Shown here piece after piece: positions 12,304 to 24,512 of a stretch of 64,000 bases of DNA (position 1 is the first letter of the stretch; each line of letters opens with the position of its first letter). Position numbers and translations under genes: made by a program. The stretch is from Ulva prolifera. Its lineage: Eukaryota; Chlorophyta; Ulvophyceae; Ulvales; Ulvaceae. The DNA lies in assembly GCA_023078555.1 (NCBI GenBank), contig CM041199.1, positions 682,001 through 746,000 of the forward strand, written 5' to 3'. The notes under the pieces were generated by a model that was not told the DNA's origin, made no database searches, and saw nothing but the letters and a program-made list of their open reading frames with translations.

Positions 12304-15300
12304 GTGCTGCCGTGGGGGAGCCGTGCTTGCGCCGAGGGCACATTGGCACACCAGCTGAGCCGCCGGCCGCCATGCAGTCTCATCCGGCAGCTCGCGAGCG
12401 CCCCCGCCACCGTGCCCGCCGTCGCGGCTGCGCTCTCCAACACCGCCCCCGCCTTCTCCCTCGGCCTCCCGGGCCTCACAAAGCTCATCTGCGACTGCTC
12501 GAAGCGCGGGGAGCACGCGAAGGCGCTCGCGGTGTTCCACGCGGCGCCCGCGCTCGCGCTCGTGCCAGACCGGCCGCTGTGCAACGCGGCGATCCACGCG
12601 GCCGGCCGCGGCGGCAACGGCGAGGCGGCGGCGGCGATCGTGCTCCACATGCTCGCGACGGCGATCGAGCCCGACGCGGTGACGTACCGCTCCGCGATGG
12701 AGACGCTGTCGAAGCACTGCTCCCTTGAGCTCGCCGTGTGGGTGCGCATCTGGCCTGTGCAGACCAAACCTGCATGCATGCGTGCGCGCCAAAGTCAGCG
12801 CTAGGGCACCAGGATAAGTGCAAGGCACGTGCTGGGGGCTCTCTCCACATGAGGCCGTAAAGGGTACTTGTTTTACAAGCATTGGTGAGCTGCGGCGGGG
12901 ATGCAGGTGTACTTGCACATGTTGGCTTCGCCGATGGTGCCGGACCGCACCGCATGCATGATCCTCATCATGGCCGCCGGGCGGCGCGGCGCGTGGCAGG
13001 TGGCAGAGCAGGTCACCCTCACCACCCTCCTGCCGTCGTTCCCCTTGTCCGCGCTCATGGCCGCTGGGCCTCCTCCCGGCACGATGAAGAACGGAGAGCG
13101 GCAGCTCATCCACGCGCTGTGCCGCGCCTCGGGCGCGACGATGACGCAGGGCCCAACGGGTGGCGGCGGGGTCTGCACGCCGCTGCAGGCGGCGGCTGCC
13201 GCCGCCGCGTCGGCGGTGGCGGCGTCGGAGGCCGCGACGCGGCAGGCTGCACCGCCGCCAGCACTCCAGCCGGACGGCGGCGGCGGGTTCTCGCCCCTGA
13301 GTCCCTCCCTGCTCGACACCATCGGCGCAGGCACCCTCGTTGCGACGAACAGCGACGCGTCGGCGTCAGTGCCGGGTAGCACGGGCCCGCCGGCACGGCC
13401 GTGCACAAGCTCGTCGGCCGCGAGCGGCGGGGCACCCGCCACCGCAACCCACGGCGACCACGGCGCATACACACCTGTAGCCGCAGAGGGCACTCCGTCC
13501 GAGGCACCGAGCCATGTGTATTTCCACTGCGAGCGCGACCCGTCAGAGAAGGGGGGCATGTTCGGCGAGGGGCAGCAGACGGACGTGGATGGCGGCATGC
13601 ATAACGGCCGCCGCCGCATCGCGAGCACCGGCACGGATATGCCGGGCCACCTGGCACAGCACACGTACCACGCTGAGAATCAGTCTGTGCCCTCGTCCAT
13701 GACATCATCGCTGCTCACCACGCTGGGCATGGAGGGCGGCCACGGCATGGGTCCTGGCGGCGACGGGAATGTGGCCCGAAAGTGGGCGCGCACACTGTCG
13801 GAGCCCCACACCCACCCGGCCGTCCCGGCCGCCTCGCTACTGCTTCCGACGCTCTCGTCGCCGGGGGCTGCCGCAGCGGCGGCGGCGGCAGCAGCAGCGC
13901 CTGCTGACGCTCTCGCGCAGCACATGGATGCCGTGCTGGGCGACGGCGCTACAGCAGCTCAGCCGCCATCTGCGCCCCACACAGAGTCCCTTGCCGGCCG
14001 CTCGGCAACCGTGGACACGGACGGGACGTCCACCGCGGCCGACCTTCCGGCTGGGAGCTGGGCGGACGCGAGCATCGACGCTTCCGCTGCGGCGGACGAG
14101 TCCCCCGTCCCCGCCGTCGTCGCCGACGCGGCCGGCGCCGCGACGGCAGACTCCCCAAAACGCTCCTCCAAGATGCTGCTGGCTCTGCTGAAGCGCTCCG
14201 TCGGCATCCGGCAGCAGAGCGGGCGGGTGATGCCGCCGCCGCCGCCGCCGCGGGGCATGCTGCCGGGGGGGGCGCCACCCGGGCCACAGCACACAGGGCC
14301 GGCCCCGGTGCGGCCGGTGCTGCTGTGCGGCGACCCCCTCGCGCGTGCATGCTGCAACGCGCTGCTGCTGGCGTACGCGCACGCTGAGCAGCCCCTCATT
14401 GGGCGGGCCGTGGCACTCCTGGAGTCGATGATCCAGTGCGCTCCCTCCACCTTCCAGATTATTTACGTAAAGGTCCCTGCTGCGTCTCGCGCGTCTGCAT
14501 GCGTGGCGTAGCATTGCACGGCTGTGCTGGTCGTCGTTTCAGGTGTCCCCCGGCTGGACAGTGTCAGGCTCGCGCTGGTGAAGGGGCCTTGTAGCATGCA
14601 TGTCCCTCATGCATGCGACGCACATGCAGGACCTCTGGCGAGATCTCCCCGGACGTGCTGTCGTTCAACACCGTGCTGCGCATGCTGAGCGGCGCCGGCA
14701 ACGCGCACGCGCCGCTCGCGCTGCTGCAGTGCATGGCCTCCTGCGGCGTGTGCCCACGGGTGTCCACCTACGCGATCGCGCTCGCCAGCGCCGCCGTCGC
14801 CGGCGACGCGGCCGTCGTCATCGAGGTCTGGCGATGCATGAGCTCGCTGCATGTCGTGCCGAACATCGACTGCGTCAACATCCTCCTCGCCACCCTCGTC
14901 CTGCAGGTGCTCCCCCCCTTTAACCCTCCTTGCATCCTCCATTCCACCCTCCTTTGCATCCACCCTGCATTCCGTTTTCGCCCCCATTTTTTGCCCCCGA
15001 TATCTGAATTCCAGTGCGCTGCCATCCCCACGACATATTATGAACCCTGAATGCACTCTTTGCACCACCATATTTTGCCGGCCTTCGCACCAGCACTGCT
15101 GCGTGCGCCTGCAGATCTGAAACTCACCGCGGCGGCATGCATGCACAAACCCGGCCCTGTACTCACGCGCCGCACGCATGCAGGGCAGCAGCGCCGACGG
15201 GTTTGCAGTGTTCAAGGCGTTCACGGCGCCGCCGCTCGCGATTGCGCCCGACTCGGCCACGCTCGCGCTGGTCATCAACGCCTATCTTCTCCTCCCCCCG

Positions 15301-15675
15301 GAGGACCAGACGGCGGCGGCTGGCCAGCCCGGCGCGCCGCCGCACAGTCAGCCCCTACCCCGCATCGTCGTCCTCCTCCACGCGATGTCCATGCATGTCG
15401 CTGAGGTGCTCGCCGGCGTGCAGCTGCTCGAGCACGAGCTCGCGGGGGCCGGCCACGTCGGCGTCGCAAACGCGGTCGGCGTCGCGCGGCGGGAGTGCGA
15501 GGCGCTGCTGACGCCTGTGGCCACGCCCGCCGGCGGCGTCGAGTGGCTTGGCCGCCACGCGTCGCTCGGCCAGTGCATGGCGCAGCTGCTGCAGGCACTA
15601 CAGGGCACCATCGGGGGCATGCACTGCATGGAGATTGTGTCGCGGATTGCAGCGCACTGTGCCTCGGAGGTGTGA
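12304..15675 (+). CDS. Pentatricopeptide repeat (PPR) protein, multi-exon
   Basis: Four exons join in phase: 12304(or upstream)-12741, 12907-14435, 14630-14906 and 15184-15675 (stop TGA). About 911 residues are supported. PPR motifs of about 35 residues run across the junctions, for example VTYRSAMETLSKHCSLELAV, which joins to a VYLHML...VPDR tail over intron 1, and the TSGEISPDVLSFNTVL block over intron 2. I count at least eight motifs: four before and four or more after a low-complexity Ala/Gly/Pro/Ser linker of roughly 400 residues encoded by exon 2. The first exon encodes an Arg/Ser/Ala-rich stretch (RRPPCSLIRQLASAPATV) like an organelle transit peptide. No ATG lies in frame at the 5' end; 12304 is a GTG within a frame open from 12259, so the true start must be in an upstream exon or differ. 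PPR proteins bind organelle RNA base by base; the target here is unknown. Donors are GTGCGC, GTGCGC and GTGCTC; all three acceptors end ATGCAG. Confidence 0.85.
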
Positions 15676-17035
15676 CGCCGTGCTGCGTGCTGTGCTGCGT
15701 GCCTGCCGGCGGTCCGCGTGCGTGTGCGTTGACGTATGCCTAACGCCGGTAGGGTACGCGTTCGCTTGCAGTGACCAGGCGCCCTGGAGGTGCTGCAGTG
15801 ACGATGGTAACAGGAAACGGCTGGCGTCAGGAGGGCGGACCCACAGAGTTTTGACCTGACCCGGCATGGTCGCCCTGCAGGTGCTGAAGATTCGTGCGAG
15901 CTCCTAGGGCCAACAGGGCCCTGGGCGATGGCCAGCGACAATCGGCCTGAGTCAAGCTCGATTCAGGGGCAGGGGACCTTTAGACCTCGGCTCCTGCCAA
16001 ATTCAGCATGCAACGACAAGCTTGCCAAGCGCCTCGTGTATGCATGGCAGCAGAACGGTGGCCACTTGCCATGTCTTCAGTTTCGGTGCCAGAATGTTCA
16101 AGATCTTCAACTCTCCCGGTGTAGCAGCTGGGGGGGGTTCCGTGCGGGGGATGCCGCATGAGGGCGTGCATCGGGTGTGCGCATGTCATGTCTTCACATT
16201 CAGATCAGCGCCTGTGTGAGCGGCTGATGTTTCCACAATGTTTCGCGTTTCATGTGTCGTGCAGCGGGCCCCCTCCTGACAGCGTCAGGGGGCCCGTTTG
16301 TCGCTAGGGTGGACTCTGGGCTGCTAGTGCGAAACGGCGGGGGATTACCGGGGTGTGGCGGGGGGGATTCGGGGGACAGTGACTGTGAGCACATGCGACC
16401 GAGATGTGGCTTACGGACGCAACGGGGAGCCTGTGCTGCTGCGTGGTGCGTCCCAGCCCAGCAGCAGCTTCTGGATGATTCTGACTACCAGATCCGGGGG
16501 TCTCGGCATATGTGTGCAATGACTTGGGGTGCGCGGGACATGGGGACCGGTGTGGCCGGTGGGGCATGGGAGGCGGCTGCCGCTGCGTCGGCGGCCATGG
16601 CCTGCATGCTCGGCTGTCTGAGTCCATGGTAGCGTGTACCGTGCCTGCCGAATGCAGAATATGCATGGTGATCTGCAGACATGAGTCCAGAGGGGAGGCT
16701 GTACTCGTTGTGTGTTGTGTGTTCTTGCCTACCAACGCCGTGTGATGGGCCTAGGTGTACGATAAGGGGCTGCTGGGGAGGGGCGGTAGAGTTACACAGA
16801 CGTGACTGTGACACATATTGTGACTTATATATAACTACTTTGGGCTTGCGCCTGCCGTTCAGGGCTGGTTGAGATAGGTCTTGATCGGGGTGGCAACTGC
16901 TGGCGGGCGCCTGCCAGCTTGACTTTGCAGTTTCGAATGGGGGGTTTTTTTTTAATCTAGATTTTTGACATGTTGACTGGGCCGCTGAGTAGGGCAGGTT
17001 CTGGGCTGCGTCTGGCGCCGGCCTGACTGCAGTGA

Positions 17036-17076
17036 TGTCGGTGGCCCCTGTGGCCCCTGTGGCCCCTGTGGCCACG
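17036..17076. repeat. Minisatellite with 9-base unit
   Basis: About four copies of GTGGCCCCT stand head to tail. They lie in a gene-poor stretch and encode nothing recognisable. Confidence 0.7.
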
Positions 17077-17774
17077 GTGTCGCGGCAGTGGAGCCAGTAG
17101 CACCGACGAGTGCATTAGTTCGATTTGGTGAAGCTCTGGGGCAGTAGGCCCGAGGGCTATCACACTAGAGGCCGCGGGAAGTATGAACCCAAGTTTTTGT
17201 TCCGCTCCTCAGGCGGCGGCTGCTCTGCACAGCTCAGCAGGGCTGCATGTTGAGCGGTCCGTGGTGTGGAGTGTCGTTCTTGTTCAGACGTGCGCATGAA
17301 GAGGTGTGGAGTGAGGTGCAGCTGTCGACCGCCGATGCCCTGTTTCTTGTGTTCAGGCGTCACTTCAGGTCCACCTCGCAGCAACTGATGAACTGGACTC
17401 GCAGGTCTCAGCTGTAACTTCTCACAAGCACCACCTGCTTCTCTTTTGATCGGCTGCTGCATCCAGATGACGAATTGCTGCGCTTGATCACACTGCCTGA
17501 CTGGTTGCATGCAGAGTTTATGTGCACAGGGCCGTTATGCTGTCCGCCGACAAATTGCATACAGTTGCACGGTGCCTCCATAGCAAAATCTGCTGGCAAT
17601 GCTGACCTATCGAGCCAGGCAGAGCGTGTGTGCTTGCATGGCCGATCGGCTGCCATCTGCGGCGTTGCTGCTGAGGCAGCCAGACTCCAGCATGGCAAAG
17701 TGAGCCAGTCAGCGCAGTTGCCAGCTAGCACACACGCTCAGGCTGGATCTGCCTGGGCGCGACGAGGACAGAGA

Positions 17775-17930
17775 CTGCGAGGTGGGCAGCATTGCCGAAG
17801 CCGCGAGCACTGCAAGACGTCCACCAACCCAGCCGAATGCACCCACGCCACAGCCGGAACAGCACAAGCAGATTCCCAAGCGCCCACAACAACCCGAACA
17901 AATACCAGCACCTCCGCGCACACCCAAACC
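17775..17930. mobile_element. Partial copy of the repeat family with inverted ends
   Basis: GCGAGGTGGGCAGCATTGCC followed by GCGAGCACTGCAAGACGTCC and CCAACCCAGCCGAATGCACC matches the segment at 22255-22340 over about 80 bases with roughly one difference in five, and its first 30 bases match the left ends of the copies at 2700 and 10259. No right end is visible within 1 kb, so the copy is truncated or strongly diverged. Confidence 0.4.
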
Positions 17931-18841
17931 GCCCCCTGACCCCCCGCAATGTGCAGGATGGGTCTGCACATGCATGTGCTTTACGTTACAGGCCTACCCC
18001 CTGGCACTGGGGGTGCCCTCCCCCGCGCACCATGCGCAGGGGGATCCAGCCCCAGACACCCCCGAAGCTCCCAGGCCCGCCGCACCTGCACATGCATGCA
18101 TGTAGAGGGTCCCCGCGCACCCATCGGACGCCGGCGGGCTGAGCACGTCGCGGCCAGCAGCCACACGCCGGCGGCGCCGAGCCGATTGCAGCGTGGGATG
18201 CATTCAAGGCAAGTTCCGCATGTGCGGGCAGCAGCGCCACGCGGCACGTACGTGCGGTACCGGCACACCAGGTCGGCGAGAGATGCAGAGGACAACGTGG
18301 GATGCATATGGTGCATGGGGGGGGGGGGGGGCCTCCGTGTGTGGGCACCTTGTGTCCTTGTCTGCTGGAAGCAGTTGGACCCGCCCGTTTGTGTGATGAC
18401 GTCACGATGTTGACTTACGTATTCAGCACTGAATTCGCGGACGTTCATTACTTCAGCCATGTGCACTACACATGTGGTTACAAAGAACAGATGCCGGGCA
18501 TCGAGCCGTTTCTCGGAATCCACTCGCAAATCCACGTGGTACTCACTCATTGCAATAGCAGCACACATCAATGTTGATAACACTAGGCAGCGCTTACGAG
18601 CGCGTACCGCAGCCCTGCCGGTTATTCCAGCCAAAGATTGAAGCACATATGTACATGTACGCAGCCCCTTTGCACAACGCCACACTCAACCGGCGCAAAG
18701 CCTTCGTCACAAACACATGTGGACTATACATTGGTATACGTGGTCATACTCATGCACAAATGATTTGTGACTGGTCATCAGCGACCTCGCGACGTCGGCC
18801 ATGTCACTCGAACTATCCGTGCCCATGGCCTGCAGGTGTGG

Positions 18842-18900
18842 CTGTTGATTCGGATGAGATTCTATTGCAGTATTTGTCTTCTCCCGTTCACTCTTCTGCC
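18842..18900 (+). repeat. Dispersed 60-base repeat, copy 2
   Basis: TGTTGATTCGGATGAGATTC is followed about 15 bases later by TGTCTTCTCCCGTTCACTCT. It matches the copies at 5912-5973 (opposite strand) and 38338-38402. A CCATGGCCA palindrome lies close to this copy and to the one at 5912. Confidence 0.6.
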
Positions 18901-19339
18901 ACAGTCCGTGGCCATGGCCAGGAGCACACGCGGATCCCGTGCAGGGTTATTCCATCCCCCTTCGCAGATCTTCCTGGCGGGAATCCACGTGACACCCTGC
19001 GCTCTTCACCGGGATTCCCCCGGGGACCGCTGCCACTGAGCGGAATCTCCCGGTCGTGAGCTGAATGTCTACATGAGGTCAAGCAAAAGTGTTGCGCCAT
19101 CACGTACACGCCAAGGCCATGACGTCTGTCGCGCCAGCATGCATTTTCGATGTGACACAAGTCTGCGTCACGGAACAGCGGCCCGGATGTGCGCGACCAC
19201 ATTCAAACAAGTGCTTGGCATTGCTCTCATGCATTTCCCCCAATGAAGGTACCTCGCCCTCGTTGGCCGGCGGGCTTCCTGTGAGCCGCGGCGCTGCTCA
19301 ACGGGATCGTCCCGGTGAACGCAATTGCCCCTTAAGCAA

Positions 19340-19412
19340 CTTATGGGGAAACCCCGGGGACCGGCTTCGCCGGCGCCGGCCAGAAAGTGTCCAAAAACTC
19401 GCGTTTTTGGAC
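19340..19412. repeat. Cluster of hairpins
   Basis: GTCCAAAAA and TTTTTGGAC (19389-19412) form a perfect nine-pair stem around a six-base loop. Just upstream a GC-rich palindromic tract, ACCGGCTTCGCCGGCGCCGG, can fold as well. No gene ends nearby, so a terminator role has no support. Confidence 0.5.
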
Positions 19413-21073
19413 GGGATACCGGCCGGGTTGCACAAGGTTGATTCCTGTGCCACCACTGACGCAATGGCGCGCCAAGTCCTCGATGCCGCCCAGGTGGGCA
19501 TGCACGCGTACGCTTCCAGAGTTGACAAGCGCCTCTGTCATGAGAAAACCTCTCCCGAGTCGACAAACCTTCGACACGTCGATCGCATATATATGCCGCC
19601 GCGCGCATGTACATAGCTCCACTGGTCACTTCGAACAAATGTGGCTGCAGCCGCAACGACCTTGTATGTGTGAACTGGCAGCAAGTCTTTGCAACGCTAT
19701 GCTATGACTAAACTGTAGCTAATTTCGCTTATAAGCATCACCAGGATCGACTGCGGCATTAGCGGTGTTCATACGAGCTCCATCGGATGGCCATGGATTT
19801 GTTTGACCGAGCTTAAGAAGCATTGAGCGCAGCATTGCGTTTTGAGGCAGGCTGCCTGGGCCCATGGCCAGCTGTGCCTCGTTGCGAAGTGCGGCGGTTG
19901 TATCACCACATGTGACCTCGCAACAGCCAGATAATCAAAAAGGTTACGCTGTAAGATGCTTCTTCGGTCGTCTGGTCAGGTGTGGGCGCCCGGCTACCTG
20001 ACCACTTGCCCTAGCAAACGGCACAGCTGGCAGGGGGTCATCCACTCCCGCTAAAGGGTGGTCCCCCCCCGGGCGCGCAAAATCCGCTGCGAAACAGCCA
20101 AATTGGGGAAGGTTTCCACCCTGCCAGTGAGTCATGCATACATGGCTGAAGGCAAGCTGGTCACTGACAACTGTCAGCGGATGTGAAATGGTTGCAGGGC
20201 CACACCTATCTCGAGATAGCCAAGTGGCTCATAGGCAATGGTGAATCTGAGCCTCCTTCAGATAGGAGGTGTCTGAGCATCTCCCCTGTCCCTTGAAGGA
20301 GGTAATCAGACTCACAGCAAAGCTTGGCTCACAGGAGCCGTTGATGAGCTGATCAAATCACTGCATGCACCACACCAGTCATGCATCATGCACAAGCTTC
20401 CAATGAACACATGCTCTCTGGTGTGCAGCTGCTGCACTGCAGCAGTGTGTGGACGCCCTATTGCTCCTGGTACGTTGGACGCCCTGTTGGTCCTGGTATC
20501 CGCAATGGTCAAGATCTTCATGGACATGGCTATGTGCACTGGCGTAAGTATTGAGTGGCACATCTGAGCTCTAGAATATCACATGCACACAGCACACCCC
20601 CAAGCCACTGTTGTCAGCTGTGTTGCCTCTCCCTGGGTGGGAAACATGTATAAGTAATTACAACTGAATCTGGACTGACTTAGCCGTATCCTTGGAAGGA
20701 CGTTGACAACTCCGGATAATCGATACCACATGCCGAAGATGGCGACCAATGCGGGATCAGGTACACACAGGGGAATCTGGCGGTCCCCGTCCGATGACCA
20801 TCCGGCGTGCATGGTCAGAAATGTGCACCCTGAACAGATCTAGACTCAGCTGGTGTACCATTCCGCCGTCCTCCCGCGTTGCCCGTGAAACCAGTTTTCA
20901 GCACAGTAACGAGCTTTCAGCACAGTGACAAGCAAACTGCCCAGGAGAACGGGTGCTGTAGCTGTATGCAATGCTATATGCTGTATACTATGCATGTTCA
21001 GCCTGCTGCTGACCTGAGTTGGTGATGCGCCCTGGTACCCGGCATCAAGGTCCAAATGAAAGCGAAGCTTGGC

Positions 21074-21183
21074 GCTGTGTGGCGACATGGTGCCTGTGGG
21101 CTTCTGTGATCACCTGCCAATCGTGTGCTGATGCACGTGTTACCATAGTAGCTCACAGGCACCATGTTGCCACATGGCGCCTT
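21074..21183. repeat. Foldback repeat with arms of about 28 bases
   Basis: GGCGCTGTGTGGCGACATGG with TGCCTGTG on one side is mirrored by CACAGGCACCATGTTGCCAC with ATGGCGCC on the other, with about 50 bases between the arms. Four mismatches are seen along the arms. It may be a relic of a small foldback element. Confidence 0.55.
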
Positions 21184-21808
21184 ACATTGCCACAGGCTCA
21201 ACCGAGCACTCACTCAGCAGGTTGCCCGCAGTTACAGGCGCTGCCCACATCGCTGCGCACAAGCCTCACAGCAACACCGAGCTCTGGAGCTGGAGAGTGT
21301 TCGGATTCGCTGCAGCGGCAACACCAGTGTTGGGTCGCTTTGCAGCTTTCCGGGTCTGCCACCCAGAAATTAGACCTGAGTATTCGGAATTGCTACATAT
21401 GACCGGACCCGACGACCCAACGACCCAACACTGGGTAACTTGAAGGGTAGCTTCCTGGGCTGAGCGAGATTGTGTGGTCACACACGGCCAGTTCGAGTCC
21501 TGGATCCTCGCGAGCTCGCTAGCGCACGCACAGCTGCGGCCACCACGAGGCCTCCAGAAGGACTCGGAGGCGGCAGTGTCCCCTACCGCCCCCCACCCAC
21601 TTGATTGGGCCCAACGCGCATGCAGCTATCGGCATGCGTGTGGCTCTCTGCATGTGTTTGGCCCTCTGCATGCATGCGGCTCTCGGCGTGCGTGCGCCTC
21701 GCGGCGGCTGTGGCTGCACCAACCCTGGTCAGGCTATTTCAAATAGCCCGGGCACAGCCAGCAGATTAAGCCAGTCCGGAGTGTGCAGCGGCCACCCCGG
21801 GAGGGCGT

Positions 21809-21851
21809 GTGGCAATCCAGTGGTATAGCGGCCATACCACTGGATTGCCAC
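21809..21851. repeat. Perfect 18-base inverted repeat with 7-base loop
   Basis: GTGGCAATCCAGTGGTAT (21809-21826) is the exact reverse complement of 21834-21851, with AGCGGCC between. A perfect hairpin of this length outside a gene is unlikely by chance and points to a recent duplication or to selection. Confidence 0.75.
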
Positions 21852-21984
21852 AGGGCGCGGAGAGCAGTCGGCACCACTTCAGCTCGGCACGGCGCTGCGG
21901 CCCACACTGATGCCTGCCTGAATGAGTGCTGGTGACAGTCTCGCGCTTGTCGTGCATGCACGCGCGTGCATGAGTACGCGCGGT

Positions 21985-22062
21985 GGTGATGGCTGGTGGC
22001 GGCTAGGTGGTGGCTGGTGGCGGCTAGGTGGCGGCTGGTGGCGGCTAGGTGGTGGCTTGGTG
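21985..22062. repeat. Minisatellite with 21-base unit
   Basis: Three full copies and one partial copy of a unit of the form GGTGRYGGCTGGTGGCGGCT plus A stand in tandem. Single-base differences between units suggest it is not newly expanded. No gene is associated. Confidence 0.75.
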
Positions 22063-22249
22063 TGGGGCGCCGGGATGAGCCAGCTGTTGGCGAGCTGAGC
22101 TTCGGGCTTGGTGCTGCTGACTGGTCAGCTGCCTCGCACGACAGGTCATGCATGCATGTATGAATGATGGCATGTGAGGGCAGCAAGTGTGCTGCATGGA
22201 GCCTGCTGGCAGGGCCGAGGCGGTGTGCCCGTGGTGGGGCAGCATGAGG

Positions 22250-22370
22250 ATGTGCTACAAGCACCAGGCGGCGAGGCGGGCAGCACCGCGAAAACAGCGA
22301 GCACTGCCAACACACAACCACCAACCCAGCCCACCGCACCCACGACACAGACACAGCTACAATGAGCGCA
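22250..22370. mobile_element. Partial copy of the repeat family with inverted ends
   Basis: The segment opens with CTACAAGCACCAGGCGGCGA and GGCGGGCAGCACCGCGAAAA, a close match to the left end of the copy at 2700. It continues through CAGCGAGCACTGCC into ACCAACCCAGCCCACCGCAC, shared with 17775-17930. No mirrored right end is found nearby. Confidence 0.45.
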
Positions 22371-24512
22371 AGCAGACCTCAAGGCGCCCACAGCAGGCGT
22401 ACGTGCCATGCATGTATGCAGAATGGCATTGCCTGCAAGTGTGTGTTCCACGTAGCTCACTCATCTGCTCCCGCTTGTTCGACTCGGCTTGGGGAGCACT
22501 GATGAGTAGGATTCTTGCTACAGCACAGTTCAACACCGGGGAGGGGGGGAGGGGGGGGGGTGGGGCGGGCCTGGGCTCGTGGGCTTGGAGGTCCACCGTC
22601 CACAGCTGCATGCAGAATCTGAAGGCAGCCGATTATGACGTTGTGCTTCTTGATCCAAGGACAATCGGAGGCTGCTTGCTTCTGGGGCGATCTGTCCCTC
22701 TTACAGGTGTATCGCACAACACCTGAGACGCATCTGCAGTAGGCATCTGCAGTACGAGACGAGATGCGTGGTACGTGGTACGTCCAATACAGCTAGCTGC
22801 GACATGGGCGCTGTGCGAGGGGTACTCAGTCTGCCCTGCTGGACAAGGCAGCAGATAAGAGTTCGTCAGTGAATGCATCTGTGGTGTACAACCGACCAAC
22901 ATTGACAGCATCATTACCGGCAGCGTGCGCATGGGCAGCCTTGCAAGGCCCTTGCCTATCATCGTTACAGGCATCATCTGATTCTGCAGGCATACTCAAC
23001 CTGTGCCTGAACAAATGTCAGGCTACCTTCAGTTATCCCTTCTCCCTTCATGACTGTGCATTTAGCACAGGGCGGTAAGGGCAGTCACCTGAGGCAACTG
23101 ACACTAAGGCAGCTGCGGTGGAAGTGTGACCTGTGTCACACTGTGTCACCTTGACTCCCCCTTCCGGTGGTTGCTACCAACAGACCCAACCCCCTTCAAC
23201 TTGCCACAGACAGGACAACCAGAACCGCTGCTGCAGCTATTTCAACCTCGATTGTGTCGTGTGGAACGCTGTGGCTTGGGCAAGTGGCTGTCTGGATGAT
23301 GTGGGGGTGGCTCTGTTGCATGTTCACCATCTTCGCCAAAGCCGTACCCTTGAGCCCGCCAAATCTGGTGGGCTCGATGGCATGCTTCGTTCCTGCATCA
23401 CCTGCTTCCTGAATGTGCGCCAATGACTGGCATGACTGCCCTTTTCGGTTGCCCGTGCTGTCAGCAGGGTACACGGCAACATAACGCTTCCTGCAGCGTC
23501 ATCTCGCCGGCCACCGCGCCGCTTGACGGACTTCTGGTCCAGGACCTCGCGGCGCTGTCCTGACCAAGACTTGATCACGAAGACCATGCTGACGCCGGAC
23601 CCCACGCCGACAAGGCTGATTGGTTTGGTACTTACGCTGTGTCAGCTTTCATAGCTCGTGCATCTAACTAGAAGCGACGGTGATAACAACAGTATCAACT
23701 GGGCATCGCGAGTGCAAAGTAATGCATTATAATATCATATCAAGGTACCTGCCTGTCTGGAGCTGGCTGTCAGCCGAGCTGATAGCATGTGCATGGCTGT
23801 ATCTGAGATACCTGCTCCGTGTGGACTAGACAGTCACCTCACCCAACGGTGGGCTTTACCACGTTACTACATCCTTGTAGAACGCTACAGGTCCTGCGAG
23901 AGGCAGTTGCCAGCGGCTATAGCGGGCTACTCGATGTATGTTTTCACGGCTCTGGCACGTCTACGCCGTGACGTGACAGGCCACGCAACGGTTGCAACTG
24001 CAACACATTGACGCCGACGTGCAGTTTCGGCTGATTGGCATGCGGTGGCATGATACGTGATGAGGTGTCCTTCGGCTCCGGTTTGCACGTTCTGGTATGG
24101 CTATGGTGAACAGCGATTGCACGGCTCTTGCAGCTGGAAGCTGCTCGAGGCCTCGCGAGGAATGCAAGTGGCGGACCCACACGCAGGGCAGATTCAAATG
24201 GCCGTGCTAGAGTGACCTGGGTATTCGCGGTCGAAGATGCAGGACAAACGAGCTAGGCGCATATGAAGAGACTCGCTGATCACAAGACAAGGCTGTGCAC
24301 CGGTCCCGCTTGTCCGGTCATATCTTACTGGTGCATACATATGTGCATTACATAGGCTTCTGTGCGACGTGAGGCGACACAGGCAGAGACAAGAGCGCAC
24401 ATCCTCGTGGAGTCACGGCGATTCAAAATTGCTCGGTCCGAAGCGACGCAGGCGCACAATCACGCCCACGATTGGCTGCCAGATATGTCTTAGGGATCTG
24501 TAACAGGCAGTC

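Larger units (their letters stand above)
15676..24512. other. Gene-poor, repeat-rich stretch
   Basis: No frame here could be tied to a known family or to a consistent exon chain. The stretch holds partial copies of the repeat family with inverted ends (about 17775-17930 and 22250-22370), several hairpins, two minisatellites, and homopolymer runs such as 15 G at 18317-18331. An 80-residue hydrophobic frame near 23167-23412 (+) and an overlapping minus-strand frame at 23324-23605 were considered but neither is convincing. Confidence 0.5.

Noticed and set aside
12220-13113. Minus-strand frame of 297 codons opposite the PPR gene
   Set aside because: It is antisense to exons that carry clear PPR motifs on the plus strand; GC-rich coding DNA often keeps the opposite frame open.
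16258-16297. GC-rich hairpin GGGCCCCCT...AGGGGGCCC resembling a terminator
   Set aside because: This is a eukaryotic context with no gene ending there; more likely a chance or repeat-derived palindrome.
21430-21505. Possible tRNA or SINE with a good B-box-like AGTTCGAGTCC
   Set aside because: The T-arm can pair but the anticodon loop lacks the required T before the anticodon and the D-arm is missing.
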